From: Arthrobacter sp. StoSoilB22
Lineage (GTDB): Bacteria > Actinomycetota > Actinomycetes > Actinomycetales > Micrococcaceae
Direction of reading: 5' to 3'
Assembly: GCF_019977315.1 (NCBI RefSeq)
Contig: NZ_AP024652.1
Location: 186,001 to 250,000, forward strand
Length of the DNA stretch: 64,000 nt
Below are positions 26,186 through 34,578 of this stretch, piece after piece. The notes beneath the pieces are model-generated. The model saw nothing but the letters and a program-made list of their open reading frames with translations. It was not told the DNA's origin and did no database searches. Each line of letters begins with the position of its first letter. Positions within the stretch are counted from its first letter, which is position 1. A program made the position numbers and the translations under genes.

Positions 26186-26920
26186 ATGCGCTTGAACTAT
26201 GTCATGAAAATTTCCGGTATCGCCGCTGCCGGCCTGTTGGCTCTGACGGCTTGTGGTGGGACCACGGCAGGCTCCACGACGGGTTCCGAACCGTCGTCGT
26301 CCTCCTCCGCCGCGGCTTCACCGTCCGCGTCCGCGTCTGCGTCCCCGCTGGCCTCCACCTCGTCCGAGGGCGCCGGTACTTCGTCGGGATCCTACAAGGT
26401 GGCCGCTTGGGCGCTGCCCATCTCCGAGGCAGGGGACAAGCTGGGCACCATCAAGGGCGACAGCTTCAGTGTGGACGTCTACCAGGTTGCCACTGACGTT
26501 GCATCCAAGGACAGCATGTTCGTGGACAAAGAAACCAAGGAAAACCTGCTCAAGAAGGGCGACCCCGTGGTGTACCTGAACTACGTGGTGACCAACACCT
26601 CTTCAGCTGATATCCCCCTGAGCCACTCGCTGATCACTCCCAACGCAAAGTACACGGACTGGAAGTACCTCGGCGGAATGCCTTCGGACTCCAGCAGCGA
26701 TGGGTACAAGAAGCATGGACTTTCCAGCTCCGGCGTGAAGCTGAAGGAGAAGGACCCGTTCGTGCTGAAGCCGGGTGAGTCCTTCAACATTGCGGAGAAC
26801 TTTGCCTACACGGCCGGTAAGGAAACCGAAATCAAGGTGACCATGACGCCGCAGGATGCTGCCGGCGACCTTGATCATGACAAGAAGGAAACAGCTGAGA
26901 CCACGGTCACGCTGAAGTAG
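26186..26920 (+). CDS. Secreted lipoprotein with Ser/Ala-rich linker, unknown function
   Basis: A 244-residue lipoprotein: signal peptide with lipobox LTAC (GLLALTACGGTT), then ~50 residues rich in Ser and Ala, then a folded domain of ~170 residues (YKVAAWALPISEAGDKLGTIKGD, DPVVYLNYVVTNTSSADIPLSHS, PGESFNIAENFAYT). The middle of this resembles DUF4352-type beta-sandwich domains found in exported actinobacterial proteins. The ATG has GGGGGAAGC upstream; a second in-frame ATG at residue 7 is possible. No known neighbours support a role. Followed by a hairpin terminator. Confidence 0.8.
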   Translation: MRLNYVMKISGIAAAGLLALTACGGTTAGSTTGSEPSSSSSAAASPSASASASPLASTSSEGAGTSSGSYKVAAWALPISEAGDKLGTIKGDSFSVDVYQVATDVASKDSMFVDKETKENLLKKGDPVVYLNYVVTNTSSADIPLSHSLITPNAKYTDWKYLGGMPSDSSSDGYKKHGLSSSGVKLKEKDPFVLKPGESFNIAENFAYTAGKETEIKVTMTPQDAAGDLDHDKKETAETTVTLK

Positions 26921-26929
26921 TTCTTACCG

Positions 26930-26969
26930 CGAAGGCCCGGGCCGGCATCACTGCCAGTCCGGGCCTTCG
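26930..26969 (+). terminator. Hairpin terminator after the lipoprotein gene
   Basis: CGAAGGCCCGG (26930-26940) and CCGGGCCTTCG (26959-26969) form a perfect 11-bp stem 9 bases after the stop, followed by GCGTTTG, a weak T-rich tail. It acts as a terminator by position and shape. Confidence 0.8.
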
Positions 26970-26981
26970 GCGTTTGGGCAT

Positions 26982-27071
26982 AAAAATGGTGCCGAACCGG
27001 ATACGCCTCTCGGCGGTAGGCCGCTCGAAGCGGCTATATGTTGAAGCCCGGGGGTTTCGCGGTTCGACACC
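26982..27071 (-). ncRNA. Cloverleaf-like structured element with U-tract, possible small RNA or 3' structure
   Basis: Read on the minus strand, GGTGTCGAACC (27071-27061) pairs with GGTTCGGCACC (26998-26988) over 11 bp with one U-G wobble, and ATTTTTA follows. Three hairpins lie inside: GAAACC/GGCTTC around CCCG, GCCGCT/AGCGGC with a three-base loop, and CGCC-GAGA-GGCG with a GNRA tetraloop. The four-way junction is not a tRNA: the T-arm and anticodon features are absent. The plus strand would have a C-A mismatch in the outer stem, so the minus strand is favoured. It starts 83 bases after the unknown gene on that strand and may be its 3' end or a separate RNA. Confidence 0.5.
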
Positions 27072-27118
27072 AGCTTTAGTTTTCACCGTCAGGCGGGCTA
27101 AGTCAACATTGACAGGCC

Positions 27119-27150
27119 GGGCCCGACGTGGGTAGGTTTGGCCCCTTTTT
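27119..27150 (+). terminator. Weak terminator-like hairpin
   Basis: GGGCC (27119-27123) pairs with GGCCC (27140-27144), followed by C and five T. The stem is short with a 16-base loop. It lies just before the end of the convergent unknown gene and could end plus-strand read-through. Confidence 0.4.
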
Positions 27151-27154
27151 CCGG

Positions 27155-27814
27155 CTAGTCCAGCTCACCCAGGCGCCACGCATTGGCCGCGTGCTCAAGG
27201 TCTTCGGCGGTCTTCACCAGCTGGTGTGAATTGCGGGTTAGCTTGCTGGCATGGCCCTCGTTGCTGTGCTCCGCGCCGTCGGCAAGAGTCGCTTGGCCCA
27301 GCGCCACTACGCGGCAGAAAGCGGCGGAACGTTCCAGCGCGACGTCGAACTCGCCGTCGAAAGCGCCGGACAAGATGGCGTCAGCCATGGTCTTCATTTC
27401 CTCGGCTCCCGGCGGCTCAGCGGCACCTGCCACCACGTTGGACACCTGCGCGGTGTCGCGACCGGCTCTGAAGTAGACGGAGATCCTCTCGGGATTCTGA
27501 ATGGTGGCGGCGCGGAGGGCATAGAGCCTCCAGAGCGCGCCGGGCAACGAGCGCGCGGGACTTTCGGCCCACATCTCGGCGATGGCTTCGAGGCCCTGCT
27601 CATCAGCCAGCTTCACCAGCCGGCTTGTGACCGTGGGATCGTCGCTGTCGCGGCCGCGTCTGACCAGCGCCTGCGCGGCGAGGTGGGCTGCTTCCGAGAC
27701 CCGCGCGGGGTCGGCACCACCTGCGAACGGTTCGAAATCGATGGGCGCGAAGGGCTTGGGCTTGTGGTGCCTGTTCGCTCCGCCGTACGCACGTGATCCT
27801 GGCTGTTCGCTCAT
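27155..27814 (-). CDS. Hypothetical protein, conserved-looking, cytoplasmic
   Basis: A 219-residue protein I do not recognise. The N-terminal ~40 residues are basic and disordered (SRAYGGANRHHKPKPFAPIDFEPF). The rest is helical and charged: VSEAAHLAAQALVRRG, VTSRLVKLADEQGLEAIAEMWAES, EEMKTMADAILSGAFDGEFDVALERSAAF, with no signal peptide or membrane segment. The end LTRNSHQLVKTAEDLEHAANAWRLGELD looks well formed. The ATG at MSEQPGS has AGGAG about 11 bases away; an open frame upstream adds 25 codons without support. Codon use is typical of the region. Function not assigned. Confidence 0.7.
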   Translation of the reverse strand: MSEQPGSRAYGGANRHHKPKPFAPIDFEPFAGGADPARVSEAAHLAAQALVRRGRDSDDPTVTSRLVKLADEQGLEAIAEMWAESPARSLPGALWRLYALRAATIQNPERISVYFRAGRDTAQVSNVVAGAAEPPGAEEMKTMADAILSGAFDGEFDVALERSAAFCRVVALGQATLADGAEHSNEGHASKLTRNSHQLVKTAEDLEHAANAWRLGELD

Positions 27815-28044
27815 GAGTTCACCGTACTCCTGTGCTCTGGTGGGGTCGAGTGAGGACCCTGGCCAGTCGGCGCCCGGTGCCGCCACCACCTACTTTGGCG
27901 CCGCATAGGGTTCGACACGCCGCCCCAGGCTCCCGCCGTCGTCGTCCGCGGTTCAGAGTGGGTCTCGACGGCGCACATCACCTTCAGTTCCTCGCAGGCC
28001 TTGACCTTGGGGTACAGTATTCATGGCTGTTTCAACAGCTGGAG

Positions 28045-28117
28045 GGGCCTTTAGCTCAGTTGGTAGAGCATCGGACTTTTAATCCGTGGGTCGTGGGTTC
28101 GATCCCCACAGGGCCCA
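28045..28117 (+). tRNA. tRNA-Lys (anticodon UUU)
   Basis: A full cloverleaf can be drawn: acceptor GGGCCTT with AGGGCCC, D-arm GCTC-AGTTGGTA-GAGC, anticodon stem CGGA/TCCG with loop CTTTTAA (anticodon TTT at 28078-28080), and T-arm GTGGG-TTCGATC-CCCAC. The discriminator is A and the 3' CCA is not encoded (ACCC follows). A strong terminator lies about 10 bases downstream, so this is a single-gene unit. Confidence 0.97.
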
Positions 28118-28126
28118 CCCTCCTAG

Positions 28127-28162
28127 ACAGGCCGGAGACCTTGAGTCTCCGGCCTGTTTTTT
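28127..28162 (+). terminator. Rho-independent terminator after tRNA-Lys
   Basis: A perfect 13-bp stem: ACAGGCCGGAGAC (28127-28139), loop CTTGA, GTCTCCGGCCTGT (28145-28157), then six T. It ends the tRNA transcript. Confidence 0.93.
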
Positions 28163-28297
28163 GTCTCCGCCCGGACGCGCGGGCGCTCTGACCCCCGTCA
28201 ACGGACAAATCACCGCCGCGTGCCAGGGTGAATTGTCCGTTGGGCGGGGTTTCCCGAAAAAAATCTCTTGACTCCCACCCCTGCGTAACGCCAGCAT

Positions 28298-28321
28298 GGT
28301 TTCTATAACGTTGTAGAAACC
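28298..28321. promoter_or_regulatory. LacI-type operator upstream of the arabinofuranosidase
   Basis: GGTTTCTATAAC (28298-28309) and GTTGTAGAAACC (28310-28321) form a 24-bp palindrome with one mismatched pair, 30 bases before the start codon. The AACGTT centre and length are typical for LacI-family regulators. Part of the sequence recurs upstream of the lacI-type gene at 30391, which suggests a common regulator. Confidence 0.7.
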
Positions 28322-28351
28322 CGCAATAACCAGCAGACAAGGACCCACCCT

Positions 28352-29878
28352 TTGGGAAACCCAGAAAACCCTACGGCCAAAATCACCATCGACCCCGCGT
28401 TCGTCGTGGGCCCTGTCAGGAGGAAGACGTTCGGCGCTTTCGTGGAGCACCTGGGCCGGTGTGTGTACACGGGCATCTTCGAACCCGGGCACCCCAAAGC
28501 CGACGACGACGGTTTCCGCACCGACGTCCTGGAACTCACCAAGGAACTCGGCGTCTCCACGGTCCGCTATCCGGGCGGCAACTTCGTCTCGGGCTACCGC
28601 TGGGAAGACGGGGTAGGGCCCAAGGAGGACCGCCCCACGCGCCTCGACCTCGCATGGCACTCCAGCGACCCCAATTTGGTGGGTGTGGACGAGTTCGCCA
28701 AATGGTCAGCGAAGGCCGGAGTCGAACCCATGATGGCCGTGAATCTGGGCACCAGGGGCACACAGGAAGCATTGGATCTGCTGGAATACTCCAACATCAA
28801 GGGTGGGACGGCCCTGTCCGAACAGCGCAAGGCGAATGGCGCCGTCGAGCCTCACAACATCACCATGTGGTGCCTCGGGAATGAGATGGACGGCTTCTGG
28901 CAGATCGGCCACAAAAAGGCCGGCGAGTACGCACGGGTCGCGGCGGAGACTGCCCGGGCCATGCGGATGGTCAACCCGGACCTGGAACTGGTGGCCTGCG
29001 GGAGCTCGGCGCCCACCATGCCCACGTTCGGCGAATGGGAGCGTGTGGTCCTCAACGAGACGTACGAGCTGGTGGATCTGATTTCCGCGCACCAGTACTT
29101 CGAGGACTTCGGGGACCTGCAGGAACACCTGTCTGCCGGGCACCGGATGGAGGCCTTTATCAAGGACCTGGTTTCACACATCGATCATGTGAAGTCGTCC
29201 ACTAAGTCCGAAAAGCAGGTCAATATTTCCTTTGATGAGTGGAACGTCTGGCACATGTCGCGCGACGAATCCAAGGCACCTACAGGGGATGACTGGCCTG
29301 TGGCGCCGGTGCTGCTCGAGGACCGCTACACCGTGGCGGACGCCGTGGTGGTGGGCGATCTCCTCATTACGCTGCTGCGGAACACGGACCGGGTGCATTC
29401 TGCCAGCCTGGCCCAGTTGGTCAACGTGATCGCACCGATCATGACCGAGCCGGGTGGCCGAGCCTGGAAGCAGACCACATTCCACCCGTTCGCGCTTACC
29501 TCCCGGCATGCCTCGGGCACGGTGCTGAATCTGGCCGTCGAGTCCCCGCTGCTGGACAGTGAAAAGACGTCCGGTTTCACGTCACTGTCAGCTGTGGGGA
29601 CCTATAACGCTGAAGCCAACGAGGCCGTGGTCTTCGCTGTGAACCGCTCGGCGACGGACGCGCTGACGCTGGATGCCGCCGTCGGAAGCCTCGGCGCAAG
29701 CAAAGTCATCGAGGCCGTGACCTACACGAACAAGGACCCGTACTGGCAGGCAACGGCTGACGACTCGACGTCAGTCCTGCCGTCCGAAAACGTCAGTGCA
29801 AAGCTCGACGGCGGTCGGCTCACCGCAGAACTTCCGGCCGTGAGTTGGAGCATGATCCGGTTGTCGCTGGACTCCTAG
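28352..29878 (+). CDS. Alpha-L-arabinofuranosidase (GH51), intracellular
   Basis: Releases arabinose from arabino-oligosaccharides. A 508-residue GH51 enzyme with the usual (beta/alpha)8 domain followed by a C-terminal beta-sandwich. The acid/base Glu is in WCLGNEMDGFW and the nucleophile Glu in SFDEWNVWHM; RYPGGNFVSGY and the GRCVYTGIFEPGHP start are family hallmarks. There is no signal peptide, so it works in the cytoplasm on imported oligosaccharides. Start is TTG with AAGGA upstream. A palindromic operator precedes it; a LacI-type regulator gene lies 0.6 kb downstream. Confidence 0.94.
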   Translation: MGNPENPTAKITIDPAFVVGPVRRKTFGAFVEHLGRCVYTGIFEPGHPKADDDGFRTDVLELTKELGVSTVRYPGGNFVSGYRWEDGVGPKEDRPTRLDLAWHSSDPNLVGVDEFAKWSAKAGVEPMMAVNLGTRGTQEALDLLEYSNIKGGTALSEQRKANGAVEPHNITMWCLGNEMDGFWQIGHKKAGEYARVAAETARAMRMVNPDLELVACGSSAPTMPTFGEWERVVLNETYELVDLISAHQYFEDFGDLQEHLSAGHRMEAFIKDLVSHIDHVKSSTKSEKQVNISFDEWNVWHMSRDESKAPTGDDWPVAPVLLEDRYTVADAVVVGDLLITLLRNTDRVHSASLAQLVNVIAPIMTEPGGRAWKQTTFHPFALTSRHASGTVLNLAVESPLLDSEKTSGFTSLSAVGTYNAEANEAVVFAVNRSATDALTLDAAVGSLGASKVIEAVTYTNKDPYWQATADDSTSVLPSENVSAKLDGGRLTAELPAVSWSMIRLSLDS

Positions 29879-29894
29879 GCAAGTCCCACGAGAG

Positions 29895-30269
29895 CTAGGC
29901 GATCTGCTGCGTGCCGTCGTGGAACATGGGGTACGCAGAAATTGGTGTCACAGTGGCTGACAGGGTCGGCTCCGGTGCCTGCGTTGCGGGCGCCGGGGCA
30001 GGCTGGTCACCGGTCACGATCTCCATGGATTCCATGTCCAGCAGGCGTCGGCTGCCGGTTTCGTCCTGGAGCCAAAAGAGGTCCGTGCCCACTACTGTTT
30101 TGACCACGGTGCCCCGGTGATAGAGGCGGCCGTTGTGCCAAGCCTCAACGTATTCACCCGGCTTCAGTGCGTGTGGCTCGTCCTGGCTACCCGGCATGGT
30201 GCCGAATGCCTGCGCCAGGCTGGCCTGCGTTTTCAGTGCCTGAAATAGATCCCTGTTTGCAATGCTCAT
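29895..30269 (-). CDS. Small hypothetical protein
   Basis: A 124-residue protein with no recognised family. The centre, GEYVEAWHNGRLYHRGTVVKTVVGTDLFWLQDETGSRRLLDMESMEIV, looks like a compact beta-barrel of the kind seen in SH3-like domains. The C-terminal ~30 residues are Pro/Ala/Thr-rich. The ATG at MSIANRDLFQ has GGGGAG five bases upstream. It is convergent with the arabinofuranosidase gene and divergent from the LacI-type regulator. No function is proposed. Confidence 0.65.
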   Translation of the reverse strand: MSIANRDLFQALKTQASLAQAFGTMPGSQDEPHALKPGEYVEAWHNGRLYHRGTVVKTVVGTDLFWLQDETGSRRLLDMESMEIVTGDQPAPAPATQAPEPTLSATVTPISAYPMFHDGTQQIA

Positions 30270-30390
30270 GTCTGCTCCCCTCAGCTGTATCCGTCCGTTG
30301 CCCCCAGCATTGCGCATCTATGTTGCAGGCGCGTTGCACGGGGATGAGCGGAATGTGACAGGTGGCGGGGCGCAGGCGCGGACACCTCAC

Positions 30391-30408
30391 TACATCTGCA
30401 ACGATGTA
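30391..30408. promoter_or_regulatory. Candidate autoregulatory operator of the LacI-type gene
   Basis: TACAT (30391-30395) and ATGTA (30404-30408) bracket an 8-base centre containing AACG. Compared with the site at 28298, the pattern TCT-n2-AACG-n-TGTA-n-A is shared (12 of 16 positions). It lies 35 bases before the regulator start. Confidence 0.5.
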
Positions 30409-30442
30409 TACCGAGCCGGAAATGAACCAGAAGGAGCCCTGC

Positions 30443-31447
30443 ATGGCCGTGACCATGAACGACGTCGCACGCGCGGCAGGAGTGTCCTTGAAGACGGTCT
30501 CCAATGTCATCAATAACTACGAGTTCATCCGGCCCGCCACCAAGCAGCGGGTCCTTGATGCTATTGATGAGCTCGGGTACCAAACAAACCTGACGGCCCG
30601 AAGCCTCCGCTCCGGAAAGACCAACATGCTCGGGCTGGTGCTGGCCGACCTCTCCATCCCGTACTATGCCGAGCTGGCCTCGGACATCATGAAGGCCGCT
30701 TGGGCCCGCGGCTACCGGGTTTTGGTGGAGCAATCCGGCAACGAGGCAGAGCACGAGAAAGCTGCGCTTCAGGGCCAGTTCCGCAGCCTCACCGACGGCC
30801 TCCTTTTCATCCCACTGGCCTTGCAAGCCGAGCAGATCATCGCCTCCGCCGGCAAGAAACCGTTGGTCCTCCTGGGCGAATTCGTGCAGGACCCCCGGCT
30901 GGACATGGTCCTCATCCAAAACCAGGAGGCTGCCGCCGCCGTCACCACGCACCTGCTGGCGGGCGGCCGCCGTCGTATAGCCGTCCTGGGCGCGCACGAC
31001 GGCGACGAAGCCGGCAGCAACGGCCTCCGCCTTCGCGGTTACCGGGCTGCGCTCGCTGACGCCGGGGTGGAGCATGACCCGGCGCTGGTGGTCCCCTGCG
31101 ATTGGAGGCGCGACGGCGGTGCTGACGCCACCGCGCGGTTGCTGGACAGCGGCGTGGAATTCGACGCCGTTTTCGGGCTCAACGATGCCCTCGCTTTAGG
31201 GGCGATGCACGAACTCCTGCTCCGTGGCCGGAAAGTCCCGGAGGAGATTGCCGTGGCCGGGTTCGATGACATTGACGAGTCGCGGTTCGCGTCGCCGTCG
31301 TTGACTACTGTGGCGCCGGGGCGGGCGGAAATTGCGGAGCGGGCCGTCGAACTCCTCATCCAGCGGATCGAAAGCAAAGATGCGCTGCGTGCCGTCCAGC
31401 AGCCGGCGGCGGCGTTCGAAATGCGGGTCAGGCAGTCCGCTCCGTAG
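30443..31447 (+). CDS. LacI family transcriptional regulator
   Basis: A 334-residue repressor. The N-terminal helix-turn-helix is MNDVARAAGVSLKTVSNVINNYEFIRPATKQRVLDAIDELGYQTNLTARSLRSGKT, the LacI signature with hinge helix. The remaining ~270 residues form the sugar-binding domain (ALVVPCDWRRDGG, FDAVFGLNDALALGAMHEL, VAVAGFDDIDESRF). ATG with AAGGAG six bases away. It probably controls the arabinofuranosidase gene and itself, given the related operators. It may also affect the GH2 gene downstream. Confidence 0.9.
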   Translation: MAVTMNDVARAAGVSLKTVSNVINNYEFIRPATKQRVLDAIDELGYQTNLTARSLRSGKTNMLGLVLADLSIPYYAELASDIMKAAWARGYRVLVEQSGNEAEHEKAALQGQFRSLTDGLLFIPLALQAEQIIASAGKKPLVLLGEFVQDPRLDMVLIQNQEAAAAVTTHLLAGGRRRIAVLGAHDGDEAGSNGLRLRGYRAALADAGVEHDPALVVPCDWRRDGGADATARLLDSGVEFDAVFGLNDALALGAMHELLLRGRKVPEEIAVAGFDDIDESRFASPSLTTVAPGRAEIAERAVELLIQRIESKDALRAVQQPAAAFEMRVRQSAP

Positions 31448-31479
31448 GTCGTCATTGTCCCGGCCGCTAGGGTTTATGA

Positions 31480-32580
31480 ATGAACGCTATTCCTGCCGCC
31501 CTCATCACCCCTGCCGTCATGATCGACACCGATGTCCTGGACCGGAACATCGAACGGATGGCGGCGAGCATGCGCGGGCGCGGGCTGGGACTCCGTCCGC
31601 ACGTGAAGACGCACAAAACGCTGGAGATTGCGCGCAAGCAGCTCGCCGCGGGAGCCGTTGGCATCACTGTGGCCACGATCGGGGAGGCCGAGGTCTTCGC
31701 TGCGGACGGCGTGAAGGACATCTTCATCGCTTACCCCCTCTGGGTTGAAGCGCCGCATGCGGAACGTCTTCGCGCGTTGACGGCCACGTGCCGCCTCGCC
31801 GTCGGCGTGGATTCGGCGGAAAGCGCGACGGCGATGGGCGGCCAACTTGGCGCGGATGCCGGCAGTATTGAGGTGCTGATCGAAGTGGACAGCGGGCACC
31901 ACCGAAGCGGAGTCCTGCCGGACGAGGTGGTGGATGTTGCCAGGGCAGCCACGGCGGCGGGTTTGGCCGTGGCCGGTGTTTTCACCTTCCCGGGGCATAG
32001 CTACAAGCCCGGCATGCCCACAGGTGCTGCGGGTAACGAGAATGAAGCGCTGGGTCTTGCGGCAACGGCGCTGACTTCCGCTGGTTTCCACGTGAGGACC
32101 ATCAGCGGGGGGTCCACGCCCACGGCCCTGATCACCGGTGAATCCGCAGCCACGGAACTGCGTCCCGGAGTTTACGTGTTCGGCGACGCCCAGCAACTGG
32201 AACTGGAGCGCTGCGGCTGGGATGACATCGCTCTGACGGTCGCCGCCACAGTGGTCAGCAGGCACGAAGCCCGTGGCGGGAACGTGCGCCGGGTTGTGGT
32301 GGACGCCGGCAGCAAGATCCTGGGCAGTGACCGCCCGGACTGGGCTACCGGGTACGGGCGGCTCCCCGAATTCCCTGAGGCTCGCGTCACGGCGTTGTCC
32401 GAGCACCACGCCACGGTTGTGTGGCCGGACTCCTCGCAACTGCCGCCCCTGGGCACACGGCTCCGAGTCATCCCCAACCATGTGTGCCTCACTATGAATC
32501 TGGTGGACGAGGTCACTGTGGTGCGCGGCGGGGCTGTGGTGGAGCAGTGGAGCGTTGCGGCTCGGGGCCGAAACAACTAG
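31480..32580 (+). CDS. DTA-family PLP enzyme (D-threonine aldolase / D-serine dehydratase-like)
   Basis: A 366-residue PLP enzyme of alanine-racemase fold III. The PLP lysine is in RPHVKTHKTLEIAR, and the substrate/metal site near the C-terminus is PNHVCLTMN (His and Cys ligands of a divalent metal, as in D-threonine aldolase and D-serine dehydratase). Members act on D-threonine, D-serine or related hydroxy-amino acids; the exact substrate is not readable. It begins 32 bases after the LacI gene on the same strand and is probably co-transcribed. A link to arabinose metabolism is not obvious. Confidence 0.85.
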   Translation: MNAIPAALITPAVMIDTDVLDRNIERMAASMRGRGLGLRPHVKTHKTLEIARKQLAAGAVGITVATIGEAEVFAADGVKDIFIAYPLWVEAPHAERLRALTATCRLAVGVDSAESATAMGGQLGADAGSIEVLIEVDSGHHRSGVLPDEVVDVARAATAAGLAVAGVFTFPGHSYKPGMPTGAAGNENEALGLAATALTSAGFHVRTISGGSTPTALITGESAATELRPGVYVFGDAQQLELERCGWDDIALTVAATVVSRHEARGGNVRRVVVDAGSKILGSDRPDWATGYGRLPEFPEARVTALSEHHATVVWPDSSQLPPLGTRLRVIPNHVCLTMNLVDEVTVVRGGAVVEQWSVAARGRNN

Positions 32581-32611
32581 GCCGATTCTTGACCAGGATG
32601 AGGTGGAGGAA

Positions 32612-32631
32612 TGGCACGATTCCTGGTGCCA
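32612..32631. promoter_or_regulatory. Inverted repeat upstream of the GH2 gene
   Basis: TGGCAC (32612-32617), 8-base spacer, GTGCCA (32626-32631): a perfect 6-bp dyad 66 bases before the GH2 start. It may be an operator for a sugar regulator. No related site is seen at the other sugar genes. Confidence 0.4.
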
Positions 32632-32697
32632 GTGCAAATTTCCATGGCATGCGCTTCACTGGAATGACTCCTCTATCCCGCTTTTGAAGGACAGGCC

Positions 32698-34533
32698 TTG
32701 ACGTACTCTGATGTGATTCCTTCCCTCCCCAAGCCCGAGCATCCCCGTCCACAGCTGGTCCGTGACAAATGGCTGAACCTCAACGGCACCTGGGAATTTG
32801 AGATCGACGCCGGTGACTCCGGTTTGGAGCGCGGACTCACCACGCGTGAACTCAACAGCCGGATCCTGGTTCCGTTCGCACCGGAGTCCGCCCTTTCGGG
32901 GATTGAGCACGTAGATTTCATGGAAGCCGTCTGGTACCGGCGCACCGTGTCCATCCCTCAGGAGTGGGCCGGACAGAACGTCCTTTTGCATTTTGGCGCG
33001 GTGGATCACGACGCCACGGTGTGGGTAAACGGCGTGGAAGTAGCCCGTCACCGTGGCGGGTTCACGCCTTTCACGGCAGACCTCGGGGGAGCGGCAGAGC
33101 CCGGTACGGACGCTGTGGTTGTGGTTCGAGCCAGAGACTCACGGCACGAGATGCAGGCCCGGGGCAAGCAAGCCACCTGGTACAACAACACCCACTGCCA
33201 ATACACGCGGACCACCGGAATTTGGCAGACCGTCTGGATGGAAGCGGTGCCTGAGATTCACATCAAACGCCTCCGCATGACGCCCAACCTTGCCGATTCC
33301 AGCATCACCCTGGAGGTGCCGGTCAGCCAGAACCGAAGTGGACATTCTGTCACCGCCGTCCTCAGCGATGACAGCGAGCTGCGTGTAGAAGCCACGGCCA
33401 AAGCCGACCTGGATCTCACGCCCTCCCTTCGACTGGAAATCCCTGCAGAATCACTGCGCCCTTGGTCCATCGAAGATCCTTTCCTCTATGACCTGGAGGT
33501 CAGTGTCCGCGACTCCTCCGGCAATGTGATTGATCAGGTCAGCAGCTACGCAGCGGTTCGATCGGTTGCCTTGGACGGCAAAGTGGTCCGCATCAACGGC
33601 AAAGCAGTCTTCCAACGGCTGATCCTGGATCAGGGCTACTGGCCGGAGTCCTTGATGACGTCGCCGGACGATGCTGCCCTCGTCAAGGACATTGAATTGT
33701 CCATGGCCGCAGGCTTCAATGGTGCCCGGCTGCACCAGAAGGTCTTTGAGGAACGCTTCCTCTATCACGCCGATCGCCTGGGTTACCTGGTGTGGGGTGA
33801 GTTCGGCGACTGGGGTGTCTCCGGTGGCGGAACGGTGGGTCACAATCAAAAGCCCACAGCGAGCTTCGTGGCGCAATGGCTGGAGGTGCTCAAGCGCGAT
33901 TTCAACCACCCCTCCATCATTGGTTGGTGCCCTCTCAACGAGACCCACCAAGTGATGCACGATCGCCCCACGATACTTGATGACGTCACGGAAGCCATGT
34001 TCCTTGCCACCAAGCTCGCTGATCCTACGCGTCCGGTCATCGATGCCTCCGGTTACTCACATCGCATTCGGGAGACCGACATTTACGACTCGCACTCGTA
34101 TGAACAGGATCCGGACCGGTTCCGCATGGAACAACAGGGCCTTGCGGACGGAAAGCCGTACATCAACCGCACGGCGGACGGCCAGGAGTATTCAGTGCCT
34201 TATGCAGGCCAGCCCTACTTCGTCTCCGAATTCGGCGGGATCTGGTGGAACGAACTTGAGGCCCGCCAGGCCGTGGACGGAAGCGACGTCGCCTCTTCAT
34301 GGGGCTACGGCCAGCGCGTCAGCAGTGAGGAAGAGTTCTACACCCGCTTCGATGGACTCTGTGCCGTATTGCTGGAGAACGAGGATATGTTCGGTTACTG
34401 CTACACGCAGCTGACGGATGTGTTCCAGGAGAAGAACGGCATCTTCAACTTCGACCGCAGCAACAAGTTCGATCTGGAGAGGATCCGCGCCAGCCAGCTG
34501 CGGCCTGCCGCGATCGAAACCCGGTGGGCGTAG
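32698..34533 (+). CDS. Glycoside hydrolase family 2 protein
   Basis: A 611-residue GH2 enzyme. The N-terminal jelly roll (NGTWEFEIDAG, WYRRTVSIP, HFGAVDHDATVWVNG), an Ig-like middle domain and a TIM barrel are in the usual order. The acid/base Glu is in GWCPLNETHQ and the nucleophile Glu in YFVSEFGGIWW. Length is short for LacZ and fits beta-galactosidase/glucuronidase-like members; the specificity is not assigned. No signal peptide, so it is cytoplasmic. The start is TTG with AAGGA six bases upstream. Confidence 0.88.
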   Translation: MTYSDVIPSLPKPEHPRPQLVRDKWLNLNGTWEFEIDAGDSGLERGLTTRELNSRILVPFAPESALSGIEHVDFMEAVWYRRTVSIPQEWAGQNVLLHFGAVDHDATVWVNGVEVARHRGGFTPFTADLGGAAEPGTDAVVVVRARDSRHEMQARGKQATWYNNTHCQYTRTTGIWQTVWMEAVPEIHIKRLRMTPNLADSSITLEVPVSQNRSGHSVTAVLSDDSELRVEATAKADLDLTPSLRLEIPAESLRPWSIEDPFLYDLEVSVRDSSGNVIDQVSSYAAVRSVALDGKVVRINGKAVFQRLILDQGYWPESLMTSPDDAALVKDIELSMAAGFNGARLHQKVFEERFLYHADRLGYLVWGEFGDWGVSGGGTVGHNQKPTASFVAQWLEVLKRDFNHPSIIGWCPLNETHQVMHDRPTILDDVTEAMFLATKLADPTRPVIDASGYSHRIRETDIYDSHSYEQDPDRFRMEQQGLADGKPYINRTADGQEYSVPYAGQPYFVSEFGGIWWNELEARQAVDGSDVASSWGYGQRVSSEEEFYTRFDGLCAVLLENEDMFGYCYTQLTDVFQEKNGIFNFDRSNKFDLERIRASQLRPAAIETRWA

Positions 34534-34578
34534 GCTACGTGGCACTCATGAAGACCTAACCTCGCAGTTAAGCCGCAG

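Noticed and set aside
26988..27071. A tRNA gene at the cloverleaf element
   Set aside because: Acceptor, T-arm with GTTCGA and anticodon stem do not fall in the correct order on either strand; the outer stem is 11 bp instead of 7.
28001..28044. Promoter TTGACC for tRNA-Lys
   Set aside because: No -10 hexamer at 16-18 bases from the TTGACC at 28001; spacing to TATTCA is only 11.
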